From Bacillota bacterium (GTDB taxonomy: Bacteria > Bacillota_E > Sulfobacillia > Sulfobacillales > JAIMBI01), in contig JAKARZ010000030.1 of the NCBI GenBank assembly GCA_021828405.1, positions 1-25,634 of the forward strand: a stretch of 25,634 nt of DNA. Reading direction: 5' to 3'. Of this stretch, positions 1 through 7,385 are shown in pieces. The first letter of the stretch is position 1; each line of letters opens with the position of its first letter. The translations under genes were made by a program, and so were the position numbers. The notes beneath the pieces are model-generated. The model was not told the origin of the DNA and searched no databases. It worked only from the letters and a program-made list of their open reading frames with translations.

Positions 1-307
1 AGCGTTGAACCAGCGAATACGAGCCGACGAACTCCGGATACTCGGCCCGCAACCGCTCCCAAATCCGTTGCGCGGTGTGATGCTGCTTGTGGAACGTCCG
101 CTGGTCATCCGCCAGCCACTGCTGAATCACGGGGCCGTAGGGGTCCAGTTTCGAGGGGCCCGTGTGCATCACGGGCGGGGGCGGGGAAAAGTCTTCCTGG
201 GCCAGATACTTGCGCACGGTCTTCCGATCCACCCCTAGCTGGGACGCAATGGCGCTGGGGCCAACCCCCGCGGCCTGCAACTCCTTCACCCGTCGTTGTT
301 GTTCCAT
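1..307 (-). CDS. istA: IS21-family transposase IstA, N-terminal part (cut by window edge)
   Basis: Reading the minus strand from the ATG at 307 gives an open frame of 102 codons with no stop before position 1, so the gene continues outside the window. The product starts MEQQRRVKELQAAG and has a helix-turn-helix of the resolvase/IS21 type around residues 17-36 (SAIASQLGVDRKTVRKYL), followed by a stretch containing KLDPYGPVIQQWL and RIWERLRAEYPEFVGSYS. This is the usual N-terminus of IstA, which binds the transposon ends and carries a DDE integrase core further on, not visible here. The start is supported by GGAGG nine bases upstream (minus strand). The gene reads away from the IS end at about 400-448. 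Confidence 0.88.
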   Translation of the reverse strand, partial: MEQQRRVKELQAAGVGPSAIASQLGVDRKTVRKYLAQEDFSPPPPVMHTGPSKLDPYGPVIQQWLADDQRTFHKQHHTAQRIWERLRAEYPEFVGSYSLVQR

Positions 308-448
308 CTGTAACATTCCTCCGGTCGATCCCCCTCTCGTGGGCGTGCCGTCCGCACGCCGGCTTCACCGTAGAGCAGGGGGTCGGGTTTTCCCAGGACC
401 CGTGCTGAAACTGGGGAATTCCCGATGGTGACGATGGGGAATTCCCCT
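308..448. mobile_element. Terminal region of the IS21-family element, with repeated GGGGAATTCCC boxes
   Basis: This is the non-coding end of the element carrying istA. It holds two copies of GGGGAATTCCC, at 413-423 and 436-446, with a 23-base period, and possibly a degenerate third copy (GGGTTTTCCC, 385-394). IS21-family elements are known to carry multiple short terminal repeats where IstA binds. The outer boundary appears to lie near 447-456, because IS630 coding sequence begins right after it. I could not identify a target-site duplication because the other end of the element is outside the window. Confidence 0.65.
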
Positions 449-1238
449 TGCCGATCCTGGGTATTTTGAGGGTACGTTTTACACCGAGTCCCTCCTCGCC
501 CGCTACGTGCGGGAACACGCCGCGGCCGCCGGCCACCCCAGTGCGGGCCAGATCCAACAGGGGACCCTCTCGAAGCTGTTGGCGGCGCAGGACCTGCACC
601 CGCATCGGGTGCAGTACTACCTGCAACGGAAGGCCCCGCACTTTGACGACACGATGGTGCAGGTCCTGCACGTCTACCAACAGGGGACGTGGGCGTTCGA
701 CCCGGCGGAGGACCGCCGCACGGTGCGCGGGTCCTACGACGAAACGCCGGGGATTCAAGCCCTGCGGGCGATCGCGCCCGACCGCCCCGCCAAGGCCGGG
801 GAGGCGGACCACGGGGCCTGGGAACGGGATGACGAGTACCAGCGGCTGGGAACCCGCACCCTGCTGGCGGGCATCGACCTCGCGACGGGCGAGGTCTTGG
901 GGTTGGTCCGCACCCGCTACCGGAGTCGGGAGTTCGTGGAGTGGCTGCAAGCGTTGGACGCGAAGTACGAGGCCCCCGTGAAGGTCCAGGTCGTGTTAGA
1001 CAACCATTCTGCTCACACGTCGCAGGAGACGCGGGCTTACTTGGCCACCAAGCCCAATCGCTTTGAGTTTGTGTTCACTCCGGTCCACGCCTCCTGGCTG
1101 AATCTGATCGAGATGTTCTTCGCCAAGCTGGCGAAGCAGTGTTTGCGGGGGATCCGCGTGGACTCGGTGGAGGAACTGGAAACCCGCCTCCAGCAGTATC
1201 TGGACTGGGTAAACACGGACCCGGTTCCTTTTCGCTGG
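449..1238 (+). pseudogene. IS630-family transposase, both ends missing
   Basis: The open frame contains the DDE core of IS630/Tc1-type transposases: VVLDNHSAHTSQETRAYL (second Asp, about 1000-1050) and PVHASWLNLIEMFFAKL (third acidic residue, about 1080-1125), then a typical C-terminal stretch ending WVNTDPVPF. Upstream, in-frame coding similarity (GYFEGTFYTESLLARYV) runs back to about 459, where it meets the end of the IS21 element without a start codon or the N-terminal helix-turn-helix. At the 3' side the frame runs on to 1598 only because it reads through the antisense of other broken genes (see 1233-1309 and 1389-1544). The transposase therefore lacks its start and probably its last residues and is unlikely to be active. 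Confidence 0.8.
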
Positions 1239-1309
1239 CGGTGGCGCCCGTCGTCCCACACCGTGGCCAGGAGTTGCGCACACCCGCCGCGCCACCGAAC
1301 AAAAGCCAT
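1233..1309 (-). pseudogene. 5' fragment of an unknown gene, cut off by the IS630 element
   Basis: On the minus strand an ATG at 1309 is preceded by a strong Shine-Dalgarno (AAGGAGGAGA, 1315-1324) and begins MAFVRWRGGCAQLLATV, then WDDGRHRQ. This looks like a genuine N-terminus; I recall similar starts (M-A-[FY]-V-R-W-R-G) on conserved proteins of unknown function in mobile regions of Firmicutes. After about 26 codons the frame enters the antisense of the IS630 transposase, so the rest of the gene has been lost. Its leader holds a perfect small palindrome (1336-1350). The exact junction (about 1225-1245) is an estimate. Confidence 0.5.
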
Positions 1310-1335
1310 CGAGGTCTCCTCCTTACTCTTGGGGA

Positions 1336-1350
1336 TGACACTAGGTGTCA
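1336..1350. promoter_or_regulatory. Perfect palindrome TGACAC-TAG-GTGTCA
   Basis: Two 6-base arms separated by three bases lie about 30 bases upstream of the truncated gene beginning at 1309 (minus), beyond its Shine-Dalgarno. The position suits an operator or promoter element of that lost gene. No matching repressor gene is recognisable nearby. Confidence 0.35.
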
Positions 1351-1388
1351 CATCGCGTCCTGAGGAGTCCGTCTGGGGCCGCCCTCCG

Positions 1389-1544
1389 TCAGGCGGGCGA
1401 CACGGGGGGCGCCGACGGCCCCCCCGGCCCTGCCGGCGGGCCGCCCCAGGGCCCGGCCCGCTTCTTGTCCTTCAACCGATACGACTCGCCCCGAATGTTC
1501 AGCAACGTCGCATGGTGCAGCAGGCGGTCGAGAAGGAGTTGTAC
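1389..1544 (-). pseudogene. istB: IS21-family helper ATPase IstB, C-terminal remnant
   Basis: The minus strand encodes LLLDRLLHHATLLNIRGES, then YRLKDKKRAG, the hallmark C-terminus of IstB/DnaA-like AAA+ helper ATPases, followed by a Gly/Pro-rich tail and a stop at 1389. The Walker A and B parts that should precede it are absent, so only the last ~50 codons survive. It is not the istB of the istA at the left edge, because that gene runs in the same direction but out of the window; it must come from a second IS21-type copy. Confidence 0.7.
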
Positions 1545-1605
1545 ACAAACGCCGCGGACAAGGGTATTCCCCTCACCGTAACCCTGGCGCGCCGATGAGG
1601 GAAGG

Positions 1606-3024
1606 TTAGTCCGCCTGTGTTGGGACCGCCCATGGTTCCGCTGCCTCGACGACGGCCTTGAGGTCGTCAGGGATGGGATCGCGCTGCGTCTTGTCGGGCC
1701 CGTGGTGGCGCGCCATACGCTTGGCGCTCTCCCAGAATCGCTGGCGCGTAGTGGCATCGGGGGCGCCTACGGGCGACCCGGACTCGCCGCGTTCCGTCTG
1801 TTCCTGACGTTGGGTGTCGCCCCACCGCGTGAGGGCCGCCGTATACAAGCTGCGGACCAGCACCGAATAGGCGCGCAGCCCCGGGATGCGCGGGTGTCGC
1901 GGCGGTGCGCCGCGTCCTGGTCGGAAGGCGGGGTGCATGCTCACGATCGGCACAAGCCGTTTCCAGTACTGAACCCACGCCTGCTCATCATTGGGCAGGC
2001 TCGCGTCTTCAATCACCTGGGGTGGGATCGGGCGCAGTTCTCCCAGATGCCGAAACGTCCACGGGCGCGCCCGCGGCGGCGTGTCGTCGAGGGTGTAGAC
2101 GTGGACAGCGCCGGCCCCATCGTTCAGAAAGGGGGCCGGCGCGGGGAACATGCCCAAGACGGCGTCGGCGGGCAGCCCAAAGAGCGTGGTCAAGGGGGGA
2201 CGGGGCGACCCGGCCACGGTCCGAAACGGCAAAACCCGTGCGCGGCCCTGGTGGAAGGCGACCTGGCGCTCCATGACGACCCAGGTACTCACCACCCCTT
2301 GAAGGGCCACATCGTGGCGCAAGCGCTCAAGATCGGCCGCATCGACACTGAGCATGGGGACTTGATACGGCCACAGGACCTCCACCCCGTAGGGCAGCGG
2401 CACCGGAACCCAGTCGGCGGCGGTGTAGTCGGCCCGCAGGTTGTGCAGGGGAACGTTTTGGCTCGTCCCGACCGGGATCACGGTACCGCCCGTGTCGGGC
2501 GGGTCCGCCTGAGGCCGGACCTCGAACCCCACGGAATCGCCGATGCTCAGCGGCATCCCCCCGCCGTCGTTGGGGACGCCGTCTGGTGGCAGACCGACGA
2601 ACACGCTCGCGGGGCTGATGTGGATGAGGGCCGGCACCGTGTCGACCGTCGGCACCCAGTCCAACGCGGGCGCATGGTAAAACTCCACGCGGACCATCCC
2701 GGCCGGCAGGGGGTGGTCCGCCGTCCGGGCCCGCCGCAGTCGCTCGCGCAGCCACGCCGGCACCTGATGTGGGTCGGTCGGGCCAAAGTGGGATACGACG
2801 CAGGCCGCAAAATATTCCTCGTAGCGGTCGGCCAAGCCCGTGCGGGCGACCAGCGCACGGTAGGCCCCCCGAAGGCCACTCACGACGGCGTCGCGTCCTT
2901 GACGCGCTAAGGTCGCTTCGACCCAGGCAGACGAAGCCGGGTTCACGGCCAACGCCTGGCGCGCCGTCTCCACCGCCTGAATCCACGCCACCGCATCGTG
3001 CAGTTCCCGGTCCCGCAACGGCAT
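1606..3024 (-). CDS. Unrecognised 472-residue protein
   Basis: I do not recognise the family. The ATG at 3024 is preceded by GGGAGGGG at a normal distance, and the composition is that of a real soluble protein: no signal peptide, no membrane segment, no Walker motif, no cysteine cluster. The N-terminal ~120 residues look helical (AVAWIQAVETARQALAV). The middle (about 120-330) is rich in Pro, Val and aromatic residues, suggesting beta structure, for example VRVEFYHAPALDWVPTVDTV and VPVPLPYGVEVLWPYQVPM. The C-terminus (about 370-472) is helical and charged. It is transcribed divergently from the replication operon across a 278-base spacer and ends at the IS wreckage. Its place beside the replicon suggests an element-borne accessory role, but no function can be given. 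Confidence 0.7.
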   Translation of the reverse strand: MPLRDRELHDAVAWIQAVETARQALAVNPASSAWVEATLARQGRDAVVSGLRGAYRALVARTGLADRYEEYFAACVVSHFGPTDPHQVPAWLRERLRRARTADHPLPAGMVRVEFYHAPALDWVPTVDTVPALIHISPASVFVGLPPDGVPNDGGGMPLSIGDSVGFEVRPQADPPDTGGTVIPVGTSQNVPLHNLRADYTAADWVPVPLPYGVEVLWPYQVPMLSVDAADLERLRHDVALQGVVSTWVVMERQVAFHQGRARVLPFRTVAGSPRPPLTTLFGLPADAVLGMFPAPAPFLNDGAGAVHVYTLDDTPPRARPWTFRHLGELRPIPPQVIEDASLPNDEQAWVQYWKRLVPIVSMHPAFRPGRGAPPRHPRIPGLRAYSVLVRSLYTAALTRWGDTQRQEQTERGESGSPVGAPDATTRQRFWESAKRMARHHGPDKTQRDPIPDDLKAVVEAAEPWAVPTQAD

Positions 3025-3302
3025 TCCCGGTTCCCCTCCCTGGGGCGGATTAAATTCGACGTTTTTAAATCCGTCCCTGCCTGTGGCTCGCTATCAGGCA
3101 AGGGAGGCTGTGCGCAGTTTGCCAAGTGATCGGCCGATCCGTGTGCGCCACGTGTCCGACGCCGAGGCCAGCCGCGACCTTGCCGCAGCGTTCGCGCTGC
3201 TGGACGGCGCGGCGAAGCGAGAACCCACCGCCAGGGGTGAGCCGCCTGTCCACCGACCACGGCAGCGCGGGGCGGAACGCAGAGTCACGGGGAGGTTGCC
3301 AT
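3025..3302. promoter_or_regulatory. Divergent control region between the 472-aa gene and rep
   Basis: This spacer must hold the promoters for both directions. It contains an AT-rich island in otherwise GC-rich DNA with an imperfect inverted repeat, GGATTAAA (3047-3054) and TTTAAATCC (3064-3072), and a perfect 12-base palindrome GATCGGCCGATC (3128-3139). I could not fix a convincing -35/-10 pair. An open frame from a GTG at 3083 to 3310 (75 codons) crosses it but has no Shine-Dalgarno, so I do not call it as a gene. Confidence 0.4.
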
Positions 3303-4493
3303 GTGTTTAAGTTACACCACACCACGGCCGTCATGGAACTCAACGTCGCGCGGCGGGCCGACCTGTTCAGCCCGGGCGCACCGCCGACCGGGACTGACGT
3401 GACGCGGGCGCGCGACCCTGTGACCCAATTTACATCGGAGATCCGCTATACATCCGGTCGGGTGGAAGGCCCCGTCACTGTGCAACTGCCGCAGGGCCTG
3501 GGGCCGCTCGGTGTCGTCGAACGCGCCGTCATCGCCTATGTCTGTACGCAATACGCGACGGGTCGCGCGGACCCCGGCGGCGCCGTGACCTTTTCCCTAC
3601 ACGCCCTGGCTCGCTGGATTGGGTGGGTGCATCCAAACGCTGGCCAGTACGACCGCCTCGAGCGTGCCGTGACCACGATTGCGCTGGTGCGGTTCATCCA
3701 GTGGTGGGACTACCTCGAGCCCGTGGCGCCCGGCAGCCCGACGGGCGCGGCCCGGCAGCGTTATCAGCGGGTCAACGTCACGTCGCTCTTCGGGTTCTGC
3801 GACACCGCGGACATTGAGACGCGCGCCCACGCCGCCGACCGGCGGGCCCAGGATGGACTGCCCTCGAATGCGCAGCGAGCCGTCAGGTTGTGGCTCAACC
3901 AACGGATGCGCCAGCAGCTCGACGCAGGCGTCTCAGTGCGGATCCCCTTGGACGTGCTCCAGCACATCGGTCTGCGCCACGAACTCGCCGCCCACTTGTA
4001 CTACCTCATCGCCAGCAAGCGCCACGGGGGCCAGCCGGTGGAGATCGCCGATCGCGTCTGGGTGCAGATGATCCGCCCTACACCAGCATGGCGGCGCAAC
4101 TTGCGTGCGCGCACCGCCGTGGCGTGCCAGGTGGTGTCCGCCGCTGACCCGTCGCTCGCCGTGTCCGTGATCGAAACCGGCTCTGGGCGATGGAAAATCG
4201 TGGCGCACCCCGTGAATCCCGTCCCCGACCCCGGGCCGGACGGCGGGGGCGCGTCGCCGGCGCGCCCCCGCCCTAGAGGCCCTATGGGCCCTCTAGGCCC
4301 TATGACGCACGCTGCCCCGGAAACGCAAACCCGGCGCGGCTTCCCGGGATCGGCATGTTGCAGCAACCCCGAACTTCTGTTGCAGCAACCCCGAACAAGC
4401 GTGGCTGCAACCCCGAACTTCCGTGGCTGCAACCCCGAACGCCCCTTGGTTCCCACGGCCCGAAATACTGCTGAACTGGGGGAGATTCGCTGA
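3303..4493 (+). CDS. Plasmid-type replication initiator (RepA-like, winged helix)
   Basis: This protein should bind the origin and load the helicase encoded next to it. The pattern fits plasmid initiators with two winged-helix domains: an opening GPLGVVERAVIAYVCTQYA, an FSLHALARWIGW stretch, then IPLDVLQHIGLRHELAAHLY followed by YLIASKRHGG (the second winged helix), then a WRRNLRARTAVACQVV helix and a GRWKIVAHP strand. Start choice: the GTG at 3303 lies 7 bases after GGAGG (3291-3295), whereas the in-frame ATG at 3333 has no ribosome site. The C-terminal ~90 residues are low-complexity, Pro/Gly-rich, and their DNA carries four iterons (4357-4440), so the tail may be tolerated because of its DNA role. 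The stop overlaps the next start by one base (TGATG). Confidence 0.8.
   Translation: MFKLHHTTAVMELNVARRADLFSPGAPPTGTDVTRARDPVTQFTSEIRYTSGRVEGPVTVQLPQGLGPLGVVERAVIAYVCTQYATGRADPGGAVTFSLHALARWIGWVHPNAGQYDRLERAVTTIALVRFIQWWDYLEPVAPGSPTGAARQRYQRVNVTSLFGFCDTADIETRAHAADRRAQDGLPSNAQRAVRLWLNQRMRQQLDAGVSVRIPLDVLQHIGLRHELAAHLYYLIASKRHGGQPVEIADRVWVQMIRPTPAWRRNLRARTAVACQVVSAADPSLAVSVIETGSGRWKIVAHPVNPVPDPGPDGGGASPARPRPRGPMGPLGPMTHAAPETQTRRGFPGSACCSNPELLLQQPRTSVAATPNFRGCNPERPLVPTARNTAELGEIR
4272..4304. repeat. Palindrome plus direct repeat near the end of rep
   Basis: CCTAGAGGCCC (4272-4282) and GGGCCCTCTAGG (4286-4297) form an imperfect inverted repeat with one unpaired base. AGGCCCTATG also occurs as a direct repeat at 4277-4286 and 4295-4304 (18-base period). 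It lies about 50 bases upstream of the iterons and could be an additional initiator or host-factor site of the origin. Confidence 0.5.
4357..4440 (+). repeat. Four iterons (18-bp unit, 22-bp period): probable replication origin
   Basis: Units lie at 4357-4374, 4379-4396, 4401-4418 and 4423-4440. The first two read GTTGCAGCAACCCCGAAC exactly; the last two read GTGGCTGCAACCCCGAAC exactly. All are separated by four-base spacers (TTCT, AAGC, TTCC). A period of 22 bases places every unit on the same face of the helix, as in iteron plasmids where the initiator binds cooperatively. The first two units contain a small palindrome (GTTGC-A-GCAAC). Because 22 is not a multiple of three, the repeats do not encode a repeated peptide, so selection is on the DNA and not the protein. 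Confidence 0.85.
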
Positions 4494-5764
4494 TGAACAC
4501 GTTCCATCTCGCCGCGGAGTTTGTTGATGGTGCTGCCGAAGAAAGCCTCTTGGCCGCGCTGGTGCAGACGCCCGATCTCTATTGGCGCGTGGCGGACGCG
4601 CTGCCCGTCGGGACGTTCGTCTGCGCGTCCGAGACCTGGGAAGCGGTCGTGCGGGCGATTGAGGCCGACCAGTCCCCGACGGTGCCGCCGGACTGGGTGC
4701 CGACGGCCGACCCCGCTGCGACCGCCGGGCACTTGGCGGATTTGGCGCAGCGGCGGCTCCTGGCCGCGGCACAGGAACGCGTGGCCGCCGCGCTGTATGA
4801 ACCTACGCAGCCCGCGGAATCCGTCCGAGCGCTGTGGGACGCCGAGGCCACGCGCCTGCAGCAGGCGGCCCAAGCCCGGCACGGCGCCCGCCTGCAATGG
4901 GCGGCCGAGCTCGTGACCCCCGTGCTGGCGGAGGCCGCCCAGCGCCAACAGCAACGCGAAGCGACGGGGCGACCCGCCATCGGGATACCGACGGGGTTGA
5001 CGGCTTTAGATGACCTCTTGGGCGGCTGGCAGCCGGGCGTGCACCTCCTGGCTGGCGGCCCCGGCAAGGGCAAGACCACGCTCGCGCTGCAGTTCGCGGT
5101 GCACGCCGCCGGGGCCGGCATCCCGGCGCTGTACGTCACCTACGAGAATTCGCCAGCCTCGCTGGTGCTGAAAGCGCTCGGCGCCCATGCCGGGATCCCG
5201 GCCTCGGACGTCGCCAAGGGCTTCGGGGATTTGGCGCGGTTGCGCAGCGCCGCGGCCACCCTGCAACCCGTCTTGACGCGGCTGGCCCTGGTGGAGGGCA
5301 CCCCGTCGCTCGCCGTGACCCAAATCCGTGCCCAGGCGGCCGCCGCCCGGACGCCCCACCACGCGGAGCGCTGCTTCGTCGTGCTCGATTATTTGCAGCC
5401 CGCCGCCCACGGCCGGGGCTATGACCAGCTCCGGGCCAACATCGGCCGGCTCATCGGGGAACTGCGCGACCTCGCGACGCGCCTCGACAGTCCGGTGCTG
5501 GCCCTATCCAGCCAGTCGCGGCAGGGTGGCCAATACGGCAGCGGGGGCGGCAGCAGCGACTTGGCCAGTCTCAAGGAGTCGGGCGATCTCGAATACGCGG
5601 CGGATACCGTCCTGTTCCTGGTGAACGACGAAAAGGCGAAGGTGCCTCCGCCCGCCCGCGCCATCCACCTCGTGGTGGAAAAAAACCGCCACGGCGAAAC
5701 CGGCACCATCGCCTTGCAGTTCCGCCCCGACGTGGGCCGCTTCCGGGAGGTGACCCACCGATGA
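4493..5764 (+). CDS. DnaB-type replicative helicase
   Basis: A hexameric RecA-fold helicase that unwinds the element's DNA at the fork. Of the 423 residues, the N-terminal ~120 form the helical collar domain (EESLLAALVQTPDLYWRV). The motor domain follows with PTGLTALDDLLGGWQPG (about 166-182), Walker A GGPGKGKTT (188-196), a YENSP motif with Glu218, Walker B FVVLDYLQ (295-302), the SSQSRQG sensor (339-345) and the LKESGDLEYAADTVLFL segment (360-376) typical of DnaB. GGGGGAG lies eight bases before the ATG. It overlaps rep by one base and the primase by four (ATGA), so the three are translated together. Confidence 0.93.
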   Translation: MNTFHLAAEFVDGAAEESLLAALVQTPDLYWRVADALPVGTFVCASETWEAVVRAIEADQSPTVPPDWVPTADPAATAGHLADLAQRRLLAAAQERVAAALYEPTQPAESVRALWDAEATRLQQAAQARHGARLQWAAELVTPVLAEAAQRQQQREATGRPAIGIPTGLTALDDLLGGWQPGVHLLAGGPGKGKTTLALQFAVHAAGAGIPALYVTYENSPASLVLKALGAHAGIPASDVAKGFGDLARLRSAAATLQPVLTRLALVEGTPSLAVTQIRAQAAAARTPHHAERCFVVLDYLQPAAHGRGYDQLRANIGRLIGELRDLATRLDSPVLALSSQSRQGGQYGSGGGSSDLASLKESGDLEYAADTVLFLVNDEKAKVPPPARAIHLVVEKNRHGETGTIALQFRPDVGRFREVTHR

Positions 5765-6741
5765 GCCGCATCGGCGGGGGGACCCACGCCACGCTGTCGG
5801 CGGACGAATTGGCCGCCTGCCGTCCCGTGGGGCAGGGACGCCGTGGCCGGGCCTTCTGCCCGTTTCATGGCAGCGACCACCAGCGGAGTCTGGCGGTCGA
5901 CCGGGAGACCGGGCACTTTCACTGTTTTGCCTGCGGCGCCTGGGGGTACCTGGCCGAGGCCCGCGCCGCCCGGCAGTCGCCGACGGCCCGGGTCCCCCGG
6001 CCACCGGGGCCCCGGGATCCGGCCGTCCCGGCCCCGCGGCCGGATCTGGCCACGCACCTCACCCGGTGGCAGGCGGCCTGGACCAGCCGCGCCGGGCAGA
6101 CGTGGGGGATCCCGTATCTGGCCGCCCGCGGGATGCCGCTCGCGCTCGTGCACCGCCTCGGGGTCGGCTATGCGCCGCCCGGCGGCTGGCCCGGGGCCTA
6201 CGCTTCGGCCGGGCATCTCGTGTTTCCGCATCACCGCCCCACCGGGGCGCTGGTCAATCTCTATGCCCGCGCCGTCGAGAACCCGGCCCACCCAGCCCAC
6301 CGCCGCCATGACCACCGCCCGGGTCCCAAGGGCCTGTTTCATGCCCGCGCGCTGCTCACCGAGGCGGGCCCGCTCGCGGTCTGCGAAGGCGTCTTTGATG
6401 CGCTGACGTTGCTGGCGCTGGGCCATGAGCGGACGGTCGCGCTCTTTGGGTTGAGCGGCTGGCGGTGGGAGGTGGTCCCGCGCGGCGTGCCGGTGGTGGT
6501 GGCCTTTGATGCGGACGCGCCCGGCCAGGCCGGCGCCCGGGCCTTCGCCCGGGCCGCCCGGTTCCGGGGACATCCGGTCAGCGTGGTGCCACCCGCTGCG
6601 TATGGCCCGACCAAAGACCTCAACGCGGCGTGGACCGCGGGGACCCTCGATGGGTCTCAACTGCGGGCGGCGGGGTTGACCGTCGGACCGGCACCCGCGT
6701 CCGTTGCCTCGCACGCACGGAATGAGGAGCCCATTCCATGA
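5761..6741 (+). CDS. Compact DnaG-type primase (CHC2 zinc finger + TOPRIM)
   Basis: It makes RNA primers for replication of the element. The N-terminal zinc-binding domain has Cys33-x2-His36 ... Cys55-x2-Cys58 (CPFH ... CFAC). The catalytic core follows, with a GPKGLF segment (188-193) and a TOPRIM fold in which AVCEGVFDAL supplies the catalytic Glu209 and VAFDADAPG supplies Asp250 and Asp252. At 326 residues it is about half the size of chromosomal DnaG and lacks the C-terminal helicase-binding domain; phage and plasmid primases are often like this. GGGAGGTGA precedes the start. ATGA overlaps join it to the helicase and to the Mom-like gene. Confidence 0.9.
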   Translation: MSRIGGGTHATLSADELAACRPVGQGRRGRAFCPFHGSDHQRSLAVDRETGHFHCFACGAWGYLAEARAARQSPTARVPRPPGPRDPAVPAPRPDLATHLTRWQAAWTSRAGQTWGIPYLAARGMPLALVHRLGVGYAPPGGWPGAYASAGHLVFPHHRPTGALVNLYARAVENPAHPAHRRHDHRPGPKGLFHARALLTEAGPLAVCEGVFDALTLLALGHERTVALFGLSGWRWEVVPRGVPVVVAFDADAPGQAGARAFARAARFRGHPVSVVPPAAYGPTKDLNAAWTAGTLDGSQLRAAGLTVGPAPASVASHARNEEPIP

Positions 6742-7385
6742 CGCCCGGGGCGCTGATGGTCCGTCCCATCCCGCCGGTGGTGGCCGCGGCCCTGGTCGTG
6801 CAGGGACATTATCTCCACAGCTTCCCGGCCGGCACCCGGGTGTGTCTCGGCGTCTTTACCCCGGCGGGTCTTGACGGCGTCGTGGTCCTGGGCGTCGGCC
6901 CGCGCTTCGCCCACCGGCTGGTGACGGGCGCGACGCCCAGGGACGGCTTGACGCTGACCCGCCTCTGGCTGGCCGACGCGCTGCCGCACAACAGCGAGTC
7001 CTACGTCATCGGCCAGACGGTCCGCTGGCTCCGCCAGCACACCCCGGTGAAGTTCCTGCTGTCGTACGCCGACCCCGCCGCCGGGCATGTCGGCATCATC
7101 TACCAGGCCACAAACTGGCTCTATACCGGCGTGAGTCAGGCTCAGCCGACGCTGGACCTGGGCGACGGCATCCCGCGCCACACCCGGACCGTCGGGGACG
7201 CCCTGGGGACGCATTCCGTCCGCTATTTGCGCGCCGCGGGCCTCGCCGTCCACCGCATGCCAGCCGTCGGCAAGCATCGCTACCTGCTCTTTGTCGACCG
7301 GCGCTGGCGGGGACGACTCGCCTGCCCCGTCGCGCCTTATCCCAAACCACCCCAACAGGAGGTCTTTCCCCATGCAGTTGACTAA
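6738..7385 (+). CDS. Mom-like DNA-modification protein (GNAT fold)
   Basis: The 215-residue product matches the pattern of phage Mu Mom and its relatives, which convert adenines in DNA to a carbamoylmethyl form and so protect it from restriction. The key stretches are TLTRLWLADALPHNSESYVIG (about 72-92), SYADPAAGHVG (109-119) and IYQATNWLYTG (121-131), the S-[FY]-A-D ... H-x-G-x-I-Y-Q-A-[TS]-N block of the family. GAGGAG (6724-6729) eight bases upstream fixes the start. The gene overlaps the primase by four bases and the ParB-like gene by 14. Presence in a replication operon is unusual and suggests that the element modifies its own DNA. The family call is from the motif block; substrate and chemistry are inference. 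Confidence 0.75.
   Translation: MTPGALMVRPIPPVVAAALVVQGHYLHSFPAGTRVCLGVFTPAGLDGVVVLGVGPRFAHRLVTGATPRDGLTLTRLWLADALPHNSESYVIGQTVRWLRQHTPVKFLLSYADPAAGHVGIIYQATNWLYTGVSQAQPTLDLGDGIPRHTRTVGDALGTHSVRYLRAAGLAVHRMPAVGKHRYLLFVDRRWRGRLACPVAPYPKPPQQEVFPHAVD

Noticed and set aside
1702..2910. Plus-strand open frame of 402 codons opposite the 472-aa gene
   Set aside because: The minus-strand frame has a strong Shine-Dalgarno and a protein-like composition; the plus frame has neither.
3083..3310. 75-codon plus-strand frame upstream of rep
   Set aside because: Its GTG start lacks a Shine-Dalgarno and its end overlaps the rep start in another frame. The segment VRHVSDAEASRDLAAAFALL is somewhat protein-like, so it could be a small or decayed gene, but I cannot support it.
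4357..4440. CRISPR array
   Set aside because: Spacers are only four bases long, so these are tandem iterons and not CRISPR repeats.
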